From the NCBI RefSeq assembly GCF_037076465.1, contig NZ_AP028908.1, positions 2,418,001 through 2,482,000 of the forward strand: a stretch of DNA of 64,000 nucleotides. The letters are read 5' to 3'. The position numbers and the translations under genes are program-made. Numbering within the stretch: the first letter of the stretch is position 1; each line of letters opens with the position of its first letter. The notes below the pieces were generated by a model. It searched no databases, had not been told where the DNA came from, and was given only the letters and a program-made list of their open reading frames with translations. This document shows, piece by piece, positions 26,264-34,984 of this stretch. Source of the stretch: Pectobacterium araliae (GTDB lineage Bacteria > Pseudomonadota > Gammaproteobacteria > Enterobacterales > Enterobacteriaceae).

Positions 26264-27290
26264 TGATGACCTCCACCCCAAAGGTATTCTGCTGAATATA
26301 AGCAATAGCCGCAGCGAGATTTTCCGCTGCCGGATCGTTACGGTATGAAATCTGGGCGATAATATGCCCCAACGCGCGATCGTTAATGTATTCAATATTG
26401 CCGTGCAGAATATTGACCGAGACCTGAAACTGCTGCGCAACGTCGGATAATATCGGTTGTTCTACCGAATCATCGGCGAAAAGTATTTTTAGCAAGACGC
26501 CTTTATTATTTTGCTTAAAGCGTTCAGGTAATTCGACCGGGCTGGTATGGCTAACTAATTGTTTGGTATAGGCGTGTTGAGGCGCAGAGAAAATCGTAAA
26601 GACCTCACCCTCTTCCACAATATTTCCGCCCGTCATCACCGCCATACGCTGGCAGATACTTTTAATCACACTCATTTCATGGGAAATCAGCACGATCGTG
26701 ATACCTAACCGGACATTAATACTTTTCAATAACGCCAGAATAGACGCCGACGTTTCCAGATCCAACGCCGAGGTGGGTTCATCACACAGCAGCACTTCGG
26801 GATGGTTGGCTATCGCGCGGGCAATGCCAACACGTTGCTTCTGCCCACCGCTTAGCTGTGCCGGATACGCAGTTCCTTTATCCTGCAATCCAACCAGCGC
26901 CAGAATTTCCGGCACGCGCTCAGCAATCTCCGCTTTGCTTTTGCCCGCGGCACGTAGACTGAACGCCACATTGTCGTAGACATTGCGGGTATGCATCAGA
27001 TTAAAATGCTGGAAGATCATGCCAATACGTTGCCGATGCTGGCGCAACTCGCGGCCAGACGCATCACTGATCAGTGTATCGCCCAGAAACACCCGCCCTT
27101 CGGTGGGACGCTGCAATAAATTGATCGTCCGCAGCAGTGTACTTTTTCCTGCGCCGCTGGTGCCAACAATCCCAAAAACTTCACCCTGTTGAATGGTCAG
27201 GTTGACGTTGTTTACCGCCCTGGACTGTGCAGTTTTACTGGCGGGGAAATCAACGCTCACGTTTTCTAACCGAATCATTACCTGACTCAC
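26256..27290 (-). CDS. MetN-type ABC transporter ATP-binding protein, 344 aa
   Basis: Walker A GTSGAGKST, the ABC signature LSGGQKQRVGIARA and Walker B VLLCDEPTSALD are intact. A C-terminal NIL regulatory domain (about 265-344, with IEYINDRALGHI) is present, as in E. coli MetN, where it binds methionine and shuts down transport. It is the first gene of the importer/racemase operon. The 367 bp upstream are A+T-rich; no MetJ box (AGACGTCT) is evident, which argues against simple methionine-regulon control. Confidence 0.9.
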   Translation of the reverse strand: MSQVMIRLENVSVDFPASKTAQSRAVNNVNLTIQQGEVFGIVGTSGAGKSTLLRTINLLQRPTEGRVFLGDTLISDASGRELRQHRQRIGMIFQHFNLMHTRNVYDNVAFSLRAAGKSKAEIAERVPEILALVGLQDKGTAYPAQLSGGQKQRVGIARAIANHPEVLLCDEPTSALDLETSASILALLKSINVRLGITIVLISHEMSVIKSICQRMAVMTGGNIVEEGEVFTIFSAPQHAYTKQLVSHTSPVELPERFKQNNKGVLLKILFADDSVEQPILSDVAQQFQVSVNILHGNIEYINDRALGHIIAQISYRNDPAAENLAAAIAYIQQNTFGVEVIND

Positions 27291-27768
27291 TCCTGCTCGT
27301 TACTCATCGTTTTAAGAGGTGACACAGCGATATACGCAAACGTATGCCTGTTTGATTAAGGGCAAGGCTTAAGTGACCAATATTAAGGCAAAGCCTCCCT
27401 TTATTGTTTTCGTATAACTTTTGGGGATAAACGCCTTTTTAGATTGAGGAATAACCGGGCTATTTATGGTTGCCACTTTTGTTATAATTAGATTACTTTA
27501 TTATAAATCAATAAAGTATTGTAAAATTATCGTCTATTTAAGTTAGAGAGAAATGAGCTTTGCGTCAATGATAAAAAAAGCAAATCACCTTTCTGTTTTT
27601 TAGAAGCTTTTTTATGATTTTTCTTCTATATGAATTACTGTCGCCTCGTTTACCCACGTGAGGTTCACGACATCACCAAACATAACAAAGCATCATAATT
27701 CGTTGATAAATACCAAAAAATATATCCTGAAACATTACTATCACAATCTGCATTTAGCCTGCTACACC
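27291..27768. other. A+T-rich intergenic region upstream of metN-like gene
   Basis: This 478-bp region has no convincing gene. It is very A+T-rich around 27470-27760, with several TATAAT-like strings (for example in GTTATAATTAG near 27482), and so presumably contains the divergent promoters. The composition changes sharply to G+C-rich at about 27775, which looks like a junction. Confidence 0.4.
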
Positions 27769-28011
27769 ATGATATATAGCCTGCCAGCTCAGTCTGGCGC
27801 GGCGTCTCCGGTTAGCGTTCCCGAAGGTGCCGAAGTCCTGCTTGACGCCGTACTGCCAACACTCTCCGTCACCCAACGCCGAAACCTGATGGTGAAAACC
27901 GCACTGGCCGATGGTTACCCGCTCTCCGGCGAGTCGGGTGATAAAGGGACGCAGAATTTCTGGCAGCGCCTGAATCTGCATGACGCCGCTCAGCTCGCCC
28001 TGCACCGTTAA
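27769..28011 (+). pseudogene. 80-codon orphan fragment, unrecognised
   Basis: A G+C-rich plus-strand frame begins right at a composition boundary and ends at TAA 28009-28011. It contains GYPLSGESGDKGTQNFWQRL, which reads like the C-terminal end of a real protein rather than noise. No ribosome site precedes the ATG at 27769. I do not recognise the family. It may be the surviving 3' end of a gene whose 5' part was replaced by the A+T-rich DNA. The opposite frame (27754-28014, minus) is equally open, so the call is uncertain. Confidence 0.3.
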
Positions 28012-28028
28012 CATATCTCTACGACGCG

Positions 28029-29330
28029 TTATCCCTGCCTACGGGGACGGATTGTCGTCAACACGTCGCTCAGCGTCGTTAAGAACACATCGGCATGTTC
28101 TTCCAGAAACACCAGCGGCGGGCGGATTTTCAGCACGTTCGCCGCTGGCCCCGTTGCGCTGATTAGCACACCACGCTGACGCATCGCGTTTACTACCCGC
28201 AACGCGGATTCGGTTGCCGGAGATTTACTTTCACGATCGTTGACCAGCTCCACGCCGATAAACAGGCCATAAGCGCGAATGTCGCCAATTAGCAGAAAAT
28301 CCTGCGCCAGTTGCTGCAATCCCTGGCGCAAATAATTACCCACTCGCTGAGCATTCTGCTGTAACTGCTCTTCCCGAATCACCCGCAGCACCGCGTGCGC
28401 CGCCTGACAGGACACCGGATTGCCGCCGAACGTATTGAAATAGCGGACATCTCGCCCAAATGCGTCGAACAGTGCGGAACGTCCAACCAATCCGGCGATA
28501 GGATGCCCGTTGCCCATCGGTTTCCCTAAACTCACCAGATCCGGGACGATGCCGTGGCGCGCAAAGCCCCACAGTGATTCTCCGGTGCGACCAAAACCCG
28601 GCTGTACTTCATCCGCAATAAACAGCCCGCCCGCCTGACGGATCAGCGCCGCCGCCTGCGCCATTTCGCCTGCCGGCGCGCAGAACACGCCATCGCTGGA
28701 AAAAATCGTATCCACCAGTAGCGCGGCAGGACGAATCCCCTCCTGCTGCATCTGCGCCAACGCTTCACGAATGCTAGTGAGAAATGCACCGGGCTGACGA
28801 TAGGTATCCGGTGCGTCGATCAGCTTCACGTGATTGCCACGCGCTACGCCATTCCCCAGCGACGGCGACAGTTCCGCCAGCGCGCTGGTCACACCGTGAT
28901 ATGCCCAGCGCGTCACCAACATGCCCGTGCCACCCGTGGCATGCCGGGCGATGCGCAATGCCAGATCGTTGGCTTCACTGCCAGTGCAGGTCAGCATCAC
29001 GTTGTTCAATTCAGCGGGAAATTCGCTCAGCAAGTCTTCCGCAAAATCGACAATCGCATGATGCAGATACCGCGTGTGAGTATTCAGCTGTGCGCTCTGG
29101 CGCGCCATCGCCTCAACCACTGCGGGGTGGCAATGCCCGACCGAGGCCACATTGTTATACACATCCAAATAACGTTTCCCCTGCTGATCGAACAGCCACA
29201 CGCCCTCGCCGCGCGCGACATGTAGCGGTTCTTCATAGAACAGGCGGTAACCGCTGCCCAGCACCCGCTGACGGTGCGCCAGCAAATCTTCTGTTGTCGC
29301 CATTTCAGAAACGATTCTTCTCTGATTCAT
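28029..29330 (-). CDS. class-III PLP aminotransferase, phospho-lyase-like (AGXT2L group), 433 aa
   Basis: The PLP-binding elements are visible: TCTGSEANDLALR, WAYHGVTSALAELSP, the IADEVQPGFGRTG aspartate and the Schiff-base lysine in VSLGKPMGNGHP. The GVFCAPAG/IFSSDG region and overall length resemble the AGXT2L subgroup. Its members include ethanolamine-phosphate and 5-phosphohydroxylysine phospho-lyases as well as true aminotransferases. The start ATG overlaps the stop of the upstream kinase gene by 4 bp (ATGA), so the two are tightly coupled. A kinase directly coupled to such an enzyme favours phospho-lyase chemistry on a phosphorylated amino alcohol. This is inference; a pyruvate-type aminotransferase is the alternative. 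Confidence 0.85.
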   Translation of the reverse strand: MNQRRIVSEMATTEDLLAHRQRVLGSGYRLFYEEPLHVARGEGVWLFDQQGKRYLDVYNNVASVGHCHPAVVEAMARQSAQLNTHTRYLHHAIVDFAEDLLSEFPAELNNVMLTCTGSEANDLALRIARHATGGTGMLVTRWAYHGVTSALAELSPSLGNGVARGNHVKLIDAPDTYRQPGAFLTSIREALAQMQQEGIRPAALLVDTIFSSDGVFCAPAGEMAQAAALIRQAGGLFIADEVQPGFGRTGESLWGFARHGIVPDLVSLGKPMGNGHPIAGLVGRSALFDAFGRDVRYFNTFGGNPVSCQAAHAVLRVIREEQLQQNAQRVGNYLRQGLQQLAQDFLLIGDIRAYGLFIGVELVNDRESKSPATESALRVVNAMRQRGVLISATGPAANVLKIRPPLVFLEEHADVFLTTLSDVLTTIRPRRQG

Positions 29331-30451
29331 CGTTCATTCTCCGCGCAAGCCTGCTGTAGACGAGTCACAACCTGCGTATGGGAATAGGTCACCATGCGCT
29401 GTAGGCTGTGCCAACTGCGCGCCACATTACGCAGCAGATATTCCCGATTGTCGGGGTAGCGTGATGCTCGCCACTGCGCAATGGTCAGGGTCAGCGCCAT
29501 ACGGGTCGCGATCAAATCAGGCAGCAGTGCGATCTCCTCCGGCGTTAATGGCATATGGTGGTGATACGCCGCCACAAACGGCAGAACATGTTCCAAAAGA
29601 TCCTGCCCCTCACCAATCTGGTACGCCAGCGCGGTCGCCACTTCGCAGATTAACGGTGCGAACACGGCATCGCCAAAATCGATAATGCCCGTCACCCGCG
29701 TCGGCGACGTGCCATCTACCAGCACATTATGTGGATTCAAATCGTTATGAATGATCTGATGGCGTAGCGTCGTCAATTCGGGCGCGACGTGGCTGTCATA
29801 GCGGTCAAAAATGCGCTGAAGATGCTGATACTGCTGGGGCGCAGAAACGAAATCGAGGTAAGGACGCACCTGACCCGCGCGGCTGATATCCCACAGCAGC
29901 GAACGGTTCGCCGCCGGATGGATAAAGTGGTGAAGTGCGTTATCCAACTGCGCCAATGTGCTCCCCAACTGCGACATCAGTGCCGTTGACGATGAGGCCA
30001 GATGCTGCGGCATACCGACCAGATAGCTCACCAGCCGCACACGCAGCACTACACCATCGATTTCAACAACGGTTTCTGCCCGACCATTTTTTGTCAACCT
30101 GATGCGCGGTACGGGCAATTCAGGTGCCTGACGGGCAAGATGCAGCAGCAGCGCAGTTTGAAAATCGCTGACATCAGCAGGTTCCGCCGTGTTGATCACT
30201 TTCAGCATATAGCGTTCGTCCGGCGTGACCGTCAGACAGAAATTCATATCACGTTCGCCCTGAAGCAGAGTCATCTGCCCAAACAGGCCATACTCTTGCT
30301 GTGCAATCGCCAACGCCTGCTGACAGGAAACCTGCGGTACAGCCTGCGTCATTAACTCGTCATCGTGTGGTAAAGCCTCGGCAAATACCGGCTGGTTGGA
30401 CGTTGGAAATTGCAACACAGGGGAAAGTGTAGTGAGCCGTCCGTCAGACAT
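29327..30451 (-). CDS. APH-family small-molecule kinase (hydroxylysine kinase-like), 374 aa
   Basis: A phosphotransferase of the aminoglycoside/choline/homoserine kinase fold: Brenner motif IIHNDLNPHNVLVDG and metal-binding GIIDFGDA are intact. The start at 30451 (MSDGRLTT) is fixed by a GGAGGACAGC ribosome site and an 8-bp overlap with the SDR gene; the upstream in-frame Met codons lie inside the SDR gene. The protein is cytoplasmic. The direct pairing with a class-III PLP enzyme parallels the eukaryotic hydroxylysine kinase (AGPHD1) and phospho-lyase (AGXT2L2) pair. Other amino alcohols are possible substrates. A role in antibiotic resistance is unlikely in this catabolic context. Confidence 0.85.
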   Translation of the reverse strand: MSDGRLTTLSPVLQFPTSNQPVFAEALPHDDELMTQAVPQVSCQQALAIAQQEYGLFGQMTLLQGERDMNFCLTVTPDERYMLKVINTAEPADVSDFQTALLLHLARQAPELPVPRIRLTKNGRAETVVEIDGVVLRVRLVSYLVGMPQHLASSSTALMSQLGSTLAQLDNALHHFIHPAANRSLLWDISRAGQVRPYLDFVSAPQQYQHLQRIFDRYDSHVAPELTTLRHQIIHNDLNPHNVLVDGTSPTRVTGIIDFGDAVFAPLICEVATALAYQIGEGQDLLEHVLPFVAAYHHHMPLTPEEIALLPDLIATRMALTLTIAQWRASRYPDNREYLLRNVARSWHSLQRMVTYSHTQVVTRLQQACAENER

Positions 30452-31178
30452 GCTGTCCTCCATTAACATGAATTTCTGCACCGTTGACGTAAGAGGCACC
30501 GGAGGTGCAGAGAAAATAGATCAAACTTGCCACCTCTTCGGGTTTACCTAAGCGCTGCATCGGCACCTGTCGCTCAATAATGTCATCCGTACCCGGTGAC
30601 AGTATCGAGGTTTCAATTTCCCCCGGCGCAATCGCATTGACGCGAACGCCGTGCGAACCAAAATCAAACGCCATTTCCCGCGTCAGCGCAGACAATGCCG
30701 CTTTTGAGGTGGCATAGGCGACACCGGCAAAGGGGTGTACGCGCGATCCGGCAATCGAGGTCACATTGATCACGCATCCCTGTGATGCCTTGAGTTCATC
30801 GAACAACCCATTTGCCAACAGCGCACAGGAAAACAGATTGACGTTGAAGACCCGCAGCCAGGTCGCATAGTCCGTGTCACGAACGCCCAAGCGCTGTCCA
30901 TCAGCGCCTTTTGGCGAAATCCCCGCGTTATCGACCAGCGCATCCAGACGTCCACCTAGTTTTTCCTTAATCAGCGGTAGCGTCTGTTGCAGGCTATCGA
31001 TGTCTTCCAAATCGAGATGAATATGATTGAGTAGCTTTTCCGCCCACGGGCACTCTTCTGCCCAGTTCTGGCGCGAAGCGGTAAAGATCCGCCACCCTGC
31101 CGCGTGGAAATGCTTAACGGTAGCATGTCCAATCCCCCGGCTGGCACCGGTCAGCAGTAACGTTTTTTGTGCTGTCAT
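30444..31178 (-). CDS. short-chain dehydrogenase/reductase, 244 aa
   Basis: A classical SDR: the cofactor motif TGASRGIG (10-17), NAG (84-86), catalytic S141, Y155 and K159 (YATSK), and the C-terminal SYVNGAEIHVNGG. The GASRG arrangement with an Arg after the Ser suggests a preference for NADP(H). It is first in the SDR-kinase-aminotransferase operon. A TGATGCATCA palindrome lies 48 bp upstream of its start, where a repressor would block transcription. The likely role is interconversion of a hydroxyl and a carbonyl group on the same substrate as the kinase; the substrate is unknown. Confidence 0.9.
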   Translation of the reverse strand: MTAQKTLLLTGASRGIGHATVKHFHAAGWRIFTASRQNWAEECPWAEKLLNHIHLDLEDIDSLQQTLPLIKEKLGGRLDALVDNAGISPKGADGQRLGVRDTDYATWLRVFNVNLFSCALLANGLFDELKASQGCVINVTSIAGSRVHPFAGVAYATSKAALSALTREMAFDFGSHGVRVNAIAPGEIETSILSPGTDDIIERQVPMQRLGKPEEVASLIYFLCTSGASYVNGAEIHVNGGQHV

Positions 31179-31225
31179 ACCGAACCTCCTGAGCCCTTTT
31201 GTACAAGATTCATCAAACTGGTGTT

Positions 31226-31235
31226 TGATGCATCA
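31226..31235. promoter_or_regulatory. TGATGCATCA palindrome, candidate GntR operator (copy 2)
   Basis: Perfect palindrome within TTGATGCATCATA, 48 bp upstream of the SDR start codon. It is identical over 13 bp to the copies at 17881 and 34984. Confidence 0.6.
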
Positions 31236-31392
31236 TAAATTGAGTTTTAAAAAAAGCTGAAAAAATATCCAGCGAAATGTAGTCTTTTCTCTTAACGAAG
31301 CGCACTCTTAAACACATTTTTATGCCGAATCAGAGAGCGTTTCGTGCGCTACAGTACTGTTATTTCATGCTACCTCGTAGCACGCGCCCGAC

Positions 31393-31555
31393 GCAGGGCG
31401 GCTCACTCGCCGTCGCCCTGCGAACCCTGGCTTTTCGGCGCTAATTATGTCGCTGCGCGATGCCTTCGTCGGTATCAGGCTTAACGGACCGCTTGCGACA
31501 CGTTCCCTACGTGGCGCAAGCTTTCGCGGCATCCATGCCGCTCATCCTAAGCCTG
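31393..31555. repeat. multi-hairpin intergenic element
   Basis: A hairpin (GCAGGGCG / CGCCCTGC, 31393-31421) is followed by an outer 8-bp stem CAGGCTTA/TAAGCCTG (31476-31483, 31548-31555). This encloses two further hairpins: GCTTGCGACACGT/ACGTGGCGCAAGC (31491-31521, one mismatch) and GCGGCAT/ATGCCGC (31526-31541). The element lies between the importer operon and the SDR operon. It is most likely a dispersed, non-coding mobile or REP-type repeat. It could also insulate the two operons. Confidence 0.6.
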
Positions 31556-31635
31556 CTATCTCCTCAGCATAATTTCTTACGCCGGATAACAACCGAGCCG
31601 CTTACACTGGTTGTTTTTTGATGATGTTTGCCAGA

Positions 31636-32454
31636 TTAGTTCCCACTCCGTAGCCGCTCCGAACGGCGGCGTAAGATCTCCATCACGACTAGCAGGACGA
31701 GTGCGGCACCCACCATCATGGTCGCTGCGGCGGCTATCGTCGGGTCGAGGTTTTCACGGATGCCAGCAAACATCTGTAACGGCAGCGTGCGTTGACGCGG
31801 ACTGGCGAGGAACAACGTGACGATGACCTCATCAAACGAGGTCGCAAAGGCAAACAGCGCGCCGGAAAATACCCCCGGCGCAATCAACGGAAACGTCACC
31901 TTGCGAAAAGCCAGCAGCGGTGAAGCCCCCAGGCTGGCAGCAGCACGCGTCAGGTTGTGATCGTAGTTCTTCAATACCGCCGTGACTGTAATCACTACGA
32001 ACGGCACACCGAGCATCGCATGAGCCAACACTAGCCCCAGATAGCTGTTCAGCAATGATAGCTTGGCGAAGAAGAAAAACATCCCGACCGCAACAATCAC
32101 CACCGGCGCAATCATCGGTGAAATCAGTACCGCCATCACCAATGACTTACCGCGAAATTCACCGCGTACCAGCCCGACTGAGGCCAACACGCCGAGCACC
32201 GTCGCCAGTAACGTCGCCAGCGGCGCAATCAGCAGGCTGTTGCCCAACGCGCCCAGCCACTCGCTGGAGTTGAAAAATTCGCGATACCAACGTAGGGAAA
32301 ATCCCGTCAGCGGATAGCTCAGAAACGACCCCGCATTAAACGAAAGTGGCACAATCACCAGCACGGGGACGATCAAAAACAACAGCATCGCCGCGCCGTA
32401 GAAGTTAAAGAACGTGTTCCACAGGCGGATAACCACTTCACCCTGCTGTCTCAT
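31636..32454 (-). CDS. PotC-type ABC transporter permease, 272 aa
   Basis: An inner-membrane permease of the spermidine/putrescine-type class. Six hydrophobic helices and the EAA loop (NLTRAAASLGASPLLAFRKVTFPLI) are visible. It is the last gene of the receptor-permease-permease operon, 37 bp after the PotB-type gene. The ATPase partner is not adjacent; the only candidate in the window is the PotA-type protein at 39851. The substrate class for this family is polyamines, 4-aminobutyrate or related amino compounds. Confidence 0.88.
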   Translation of the reverse strand: MRQQGEVVIRLWNTFFNFYGAAMLLFLIVPVLVIVPLSFNAGSFLSYPLTGFSLRWYREFFNSSEWLGALGNSLLIAPLATLLATVLGVLASVGLVRGEFRGKSLVMAVLISPMIAPVVIVAVGMFFFFAKLSLLNSYLGLVLAHAMLGVPFVVITVTAVLKNYDHNLTRAAASLGASPLLAFRKVTFPLIAPGVFSGALFAFATSFDEVIVTLFLASPRQRTLPLQMFAGIRENLDPTIAAAATMMVGAALVLLVVMEILRRRSERLRSGN

Positions 32455-32491
32455 TTGTTATCTCCCCAGTATAAGGTTATGGATATCGCGC

Positions 32492-33781
32492 TTAATGTGC
32501 TGCCGCTTCCGCATTGGTGCGCGTTACGCGGATGTACACCACGTACAGCAGCGTCACGATGATCAACAGTTGCGTACCCAGCGCGGCGGCCATTCCCCAG
32601 TTCATGGTGGTATTGGTGAAAAACGCGACAAAGTAGCTCAGCATCTGATCGCTTGGTCCCCCCAGCAGCGCAGGCGTTATGTAGTAGCCAATCGCCATCA
32701 TGAAAACCAATAGCGCCCCTGCCGTCACGCCAGCATACGTTTGCGGCACGTAAACCCGCCAGAATGCAATAAACGGATGCGACCCCAACGAGATCGCCGC
32801 GCGTACATAGTTCGGGGAAATGCCTTTCATCACCGCGTATAACGGCAGAATAAAAAACGGCAGTAGGATATGAGTCATCGAGATATAGACACCGATACGG
32901 TTAAACACCAGCACTAGCGGTTCGTCAATAATACCAATGCCAATCAGCGAACGGTTGATCAACCCACCGGACTGCAACAACACAATCCAGCTTGCCGTCC
33001 GCACAATCAGCGATGTCCAGAACGGCAGCAAGACCAAAATCAGCAACAGGTTGGCACGGTTAGAAGGCTGTTTCGCCAGCCAGTACGCTAACGGATATCC
33101 CAGTCCCACGCACAGCAGCGTCACCACGCCCGCCATCAGCAGCGTGCGCAGCAGCACATCGACATACAGCGCCTGATCGGCAGGCTGCGGGACAATCTGT
33201 TGCGTATTGGCATCGACTTTATGGTCAAACACCGCTAACAGATAATAGCTGGTGAAAGGTCGTGCGGCGCGATCGAACGTTTGCCAGGTTGCCAGTTCCC
33301 CCCACATCGGCTGTTCACGTATCAGTTGGTCACGAACATCACTGCTGCCCTCCACGGGCAGTTTGCGCAATGTGCGGGTAATCAGCGTGCGATATTCCGA
33401 CCCTTCATACCCTAACCGTTTGGTGATCGTACTTAACTTGCCGCTGCTACGGGCATCGCGCAGATCGCCGACTAACGCCCGAAAGACCGCCTCATCCGGT
33501 ACATCGTTGCCCGACCAAAGCCGCATTGCGGCAATGGTCTGTGGCATATTGTCGCGCAATTCTGGGTTAGAGACGCTTTTCCCCAAAATCGAGGTGATCG
33601 GGAAGAGAAAACTCACCACGATAAACAGAAACAGCGGTGCAATCAGCAGCAAAGAGCGTTTCTTATAGGCTTTCTGCGCGACCCACAGTTGCTGCTTCAA
33701 GGTTGAATTTCCCTCGTTTCCGCCAGACGGTACAGCGGCGACGATATCACTCTGGGACATAGGCTCTTTCTCCATCATCAC
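32492..33781 (-). CDS. PotB-type ABC transporter permease, 429 aa
   Basis: It is longer than usual PotB proteins (about 275-310 aa) because a periplasmic insertion of roughly 130 residues (about 70-200, containing DVRDQLIREQPMWGELATWQ) separates the first helix from the other five, a feature of the subgroup of PotB-like permeases in putative polyamine/opine importers. The EAA loop YVRAAISLGSHPFIAFWRVYVPQ is intact. The start could also be the Met at 33760 (MSQSDIVA), which has a GGAG nine bases upstream; the more upstream Met is kept here. It is co-transcribed with the receptor gene (21 bp gap). Confidence 0.87.
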   Translation of the reverse strand: MMMEKEPMSQSDIVAAVPSGGNEGNSTLKQQLWVAQKAYKKRSLLLIAPLFLFIVVSFLFPITSILGKSVSNPELRDNMPQTIAAMRLWSGNDVPDEAVFRALVGDLRDARSSGKLSTITKRLGYEGSEYRTLITRTLRKLPVEGSSDVRDQLIREQPMWGELATWQTFDRAARPFTSYYLLAVFDHKVDANTQQIVPQPADQALYVDVLLRTLLMAGVVTLLCVGLGYPLAYWLAKQPSNRANLLLILVLLPFWTSLIVRTASWIVLLQSGGLINRSLIGIGIIDEPLVLVFNRIGVYISMTHILLPFFILPLYAVMKGISPNYVRAAISLGSHPFIAFWRVYVPQTYAGVTAGALLVFMMAIGYYITPALLGGPSDQMLSYFVAFFTNTTMNWGMAAALGTQLLIIVTLLYVVYIRVTRTNAEAAAH

Positions 33782-33802
33782 GTACGGTAAATCACTGCAA
33801 CG

Positions 33803-34900
33803 TTATTGGGCAGCCCAGGCGTTAAAGCGCTGTTCCAGCTCTTCACCGTGATCGATCCAAAACTCAGTGTCTACTTGCAAGGCCTGTGCCAGATTATCTG
33901 GTGCGGTCGGTAGATTGGCAGCAACAGCCGGAGCCAGCAGGCTGGTGGTCTTAACGTGGGTTGGCCCGTAAGGAATGTTCTCGGCGAATACCTTCTGGTT
34001 TTCCGGCTGGTTGGCAAAGGCAATAAACTGCTCCGCCAGCGCTTTGTGCTTGGAGCCTTTGACGATTGCCCAGCTATCCAGATCGTAAATACTGTCGGCC
34101 CAGACAATCTTAAAGTCATGTCCTTCTTTCTGCGCCGCCGCGACGCGGCCGTTATAGGCTGACGTCATCACCACATCGCCGGACACCAGCCATTGCAGCG
34201 GCTGCGCGCCAGACTCCCACCACTGAATATTCGATTTGAGCTGATTCAGTTTCTTAAAGGCACGCTCGACACCCTCTGGCGTCGCCAGCACCGTGTAGAG
34301 ATCTTCACGCTTCACGCCATCGGCCAGCAACGCAATTTCCAACGTGAATTTGGCGCTTTTACGCAGCGCGCGCTTGCCAGGGTACGCTTTCACATTCCAG
34401 AAATCAGCCCAGCTTTTCGGTGCCTGTTTCAGTTTCGCTGCGTTGTAGGTCAAGACGGTTGACCACAGGAAGATCCCCGCGCCGCACTCGGTGACGGCAC
34501 CTTTGACAAACTGGGATTGGTCGCCCAGTTTTGACCAGTCCAGCGGTTCAAACAGCCCTTCGCTACAGCCGCGCATCAGTTCAGGGCCTTCGACTTCCAC
34601 GACGTCCCACCCTACCTGCCCGGTTTCTACCATCGCCCGGATACGTGCCATTTCGCCGTTATACTCACCGGCTTCCACCGTACCTTTGCCCGCCGCAGCG
34701 AACGGTTTGTAAAACGCCTTATCTTGCGCATCTTTGTTCAAACCACCAAATGAGATCACCGTGACGGATTCCGCCTGCGCCTGACAGGCCATCGCCACCA
34801 GAAAAGTCGTGGCCGCTATTCTCTTCAGTACCGGGCGGCTGAAGAGACCTTTCGCTTTGGCGTTGCTGCTAAGTTTGGACATGGGCTTGAATATAGACAT
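33803..34900 (-). CDS. PotD/PotF-like periplasmic substrate-binding protein, 365 aa
   Basis: A long N-terminal signal peptide (about 44 residues, ending CQAQA/ESVTVIS) precedes a type-II periplasmic binding fold with SFGGLNKDAQDKAFYKPF, GWDVVEVEGPELMRGC and SAYNGRVAAAQKEGHDF. The overall layout resembles receptors for polyamines or small amino acids. It is first in the importer operon. A TGATGCATCA palindrome sits 85 bp upstream of its start. GabT and GabD genes just upstream suggest a linear amino acid such as GABA as a possible ligand, but this is not proven. Confidence 0.88.
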   Translation of the reverse strand: MSIFKPMSKLSSNAKAKGLFSRPVLKRIAATTFLVAMACQAQAESVTVISFGGLNKDAQDKAFYKPFAAAGKGTVEAGEYNGEMARIRAMVETGQVGWDVVEVEGPELMRGCSEGLFEPLDWSKLGDQSQFVKGAVTECGAGIFLWSTVLTYNAAKLKQAPKSWADFWNVKAYPGKRALRKSAKFTLEIALLADGVKREDLYTVLATPEGVERAFKKLNQLKSNIQWWESGAQPLQWLVSGDVVMTSAYNGRVAAAQKEGHDFKIVWADSIYDLDSWAIVKGSKHKALAEQFIAFANQPENQKVFAENIPYGPTHVKTTSLLAPAVAANLPTAPDNLAQALQVDTEFWIDHGEELEQRFNAWAAQ

Positions 34901-34984
34901 CGTTTCGCTCCTGGAGTGGTAGTCAATGTAAAGGTCAAAGGCGTATCACTATTTTGCGTACTCTATTTTCGGACACCGCCTTTT

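Noticed and set aside
27754..28014. 86-codon minus-strand ORF downstream of the metN-like promoter region
   Set aside because: It is opposite the plus-strand orphan fragment, has no ribosome site and shows no recognisable motif; at most one of the two can be real.
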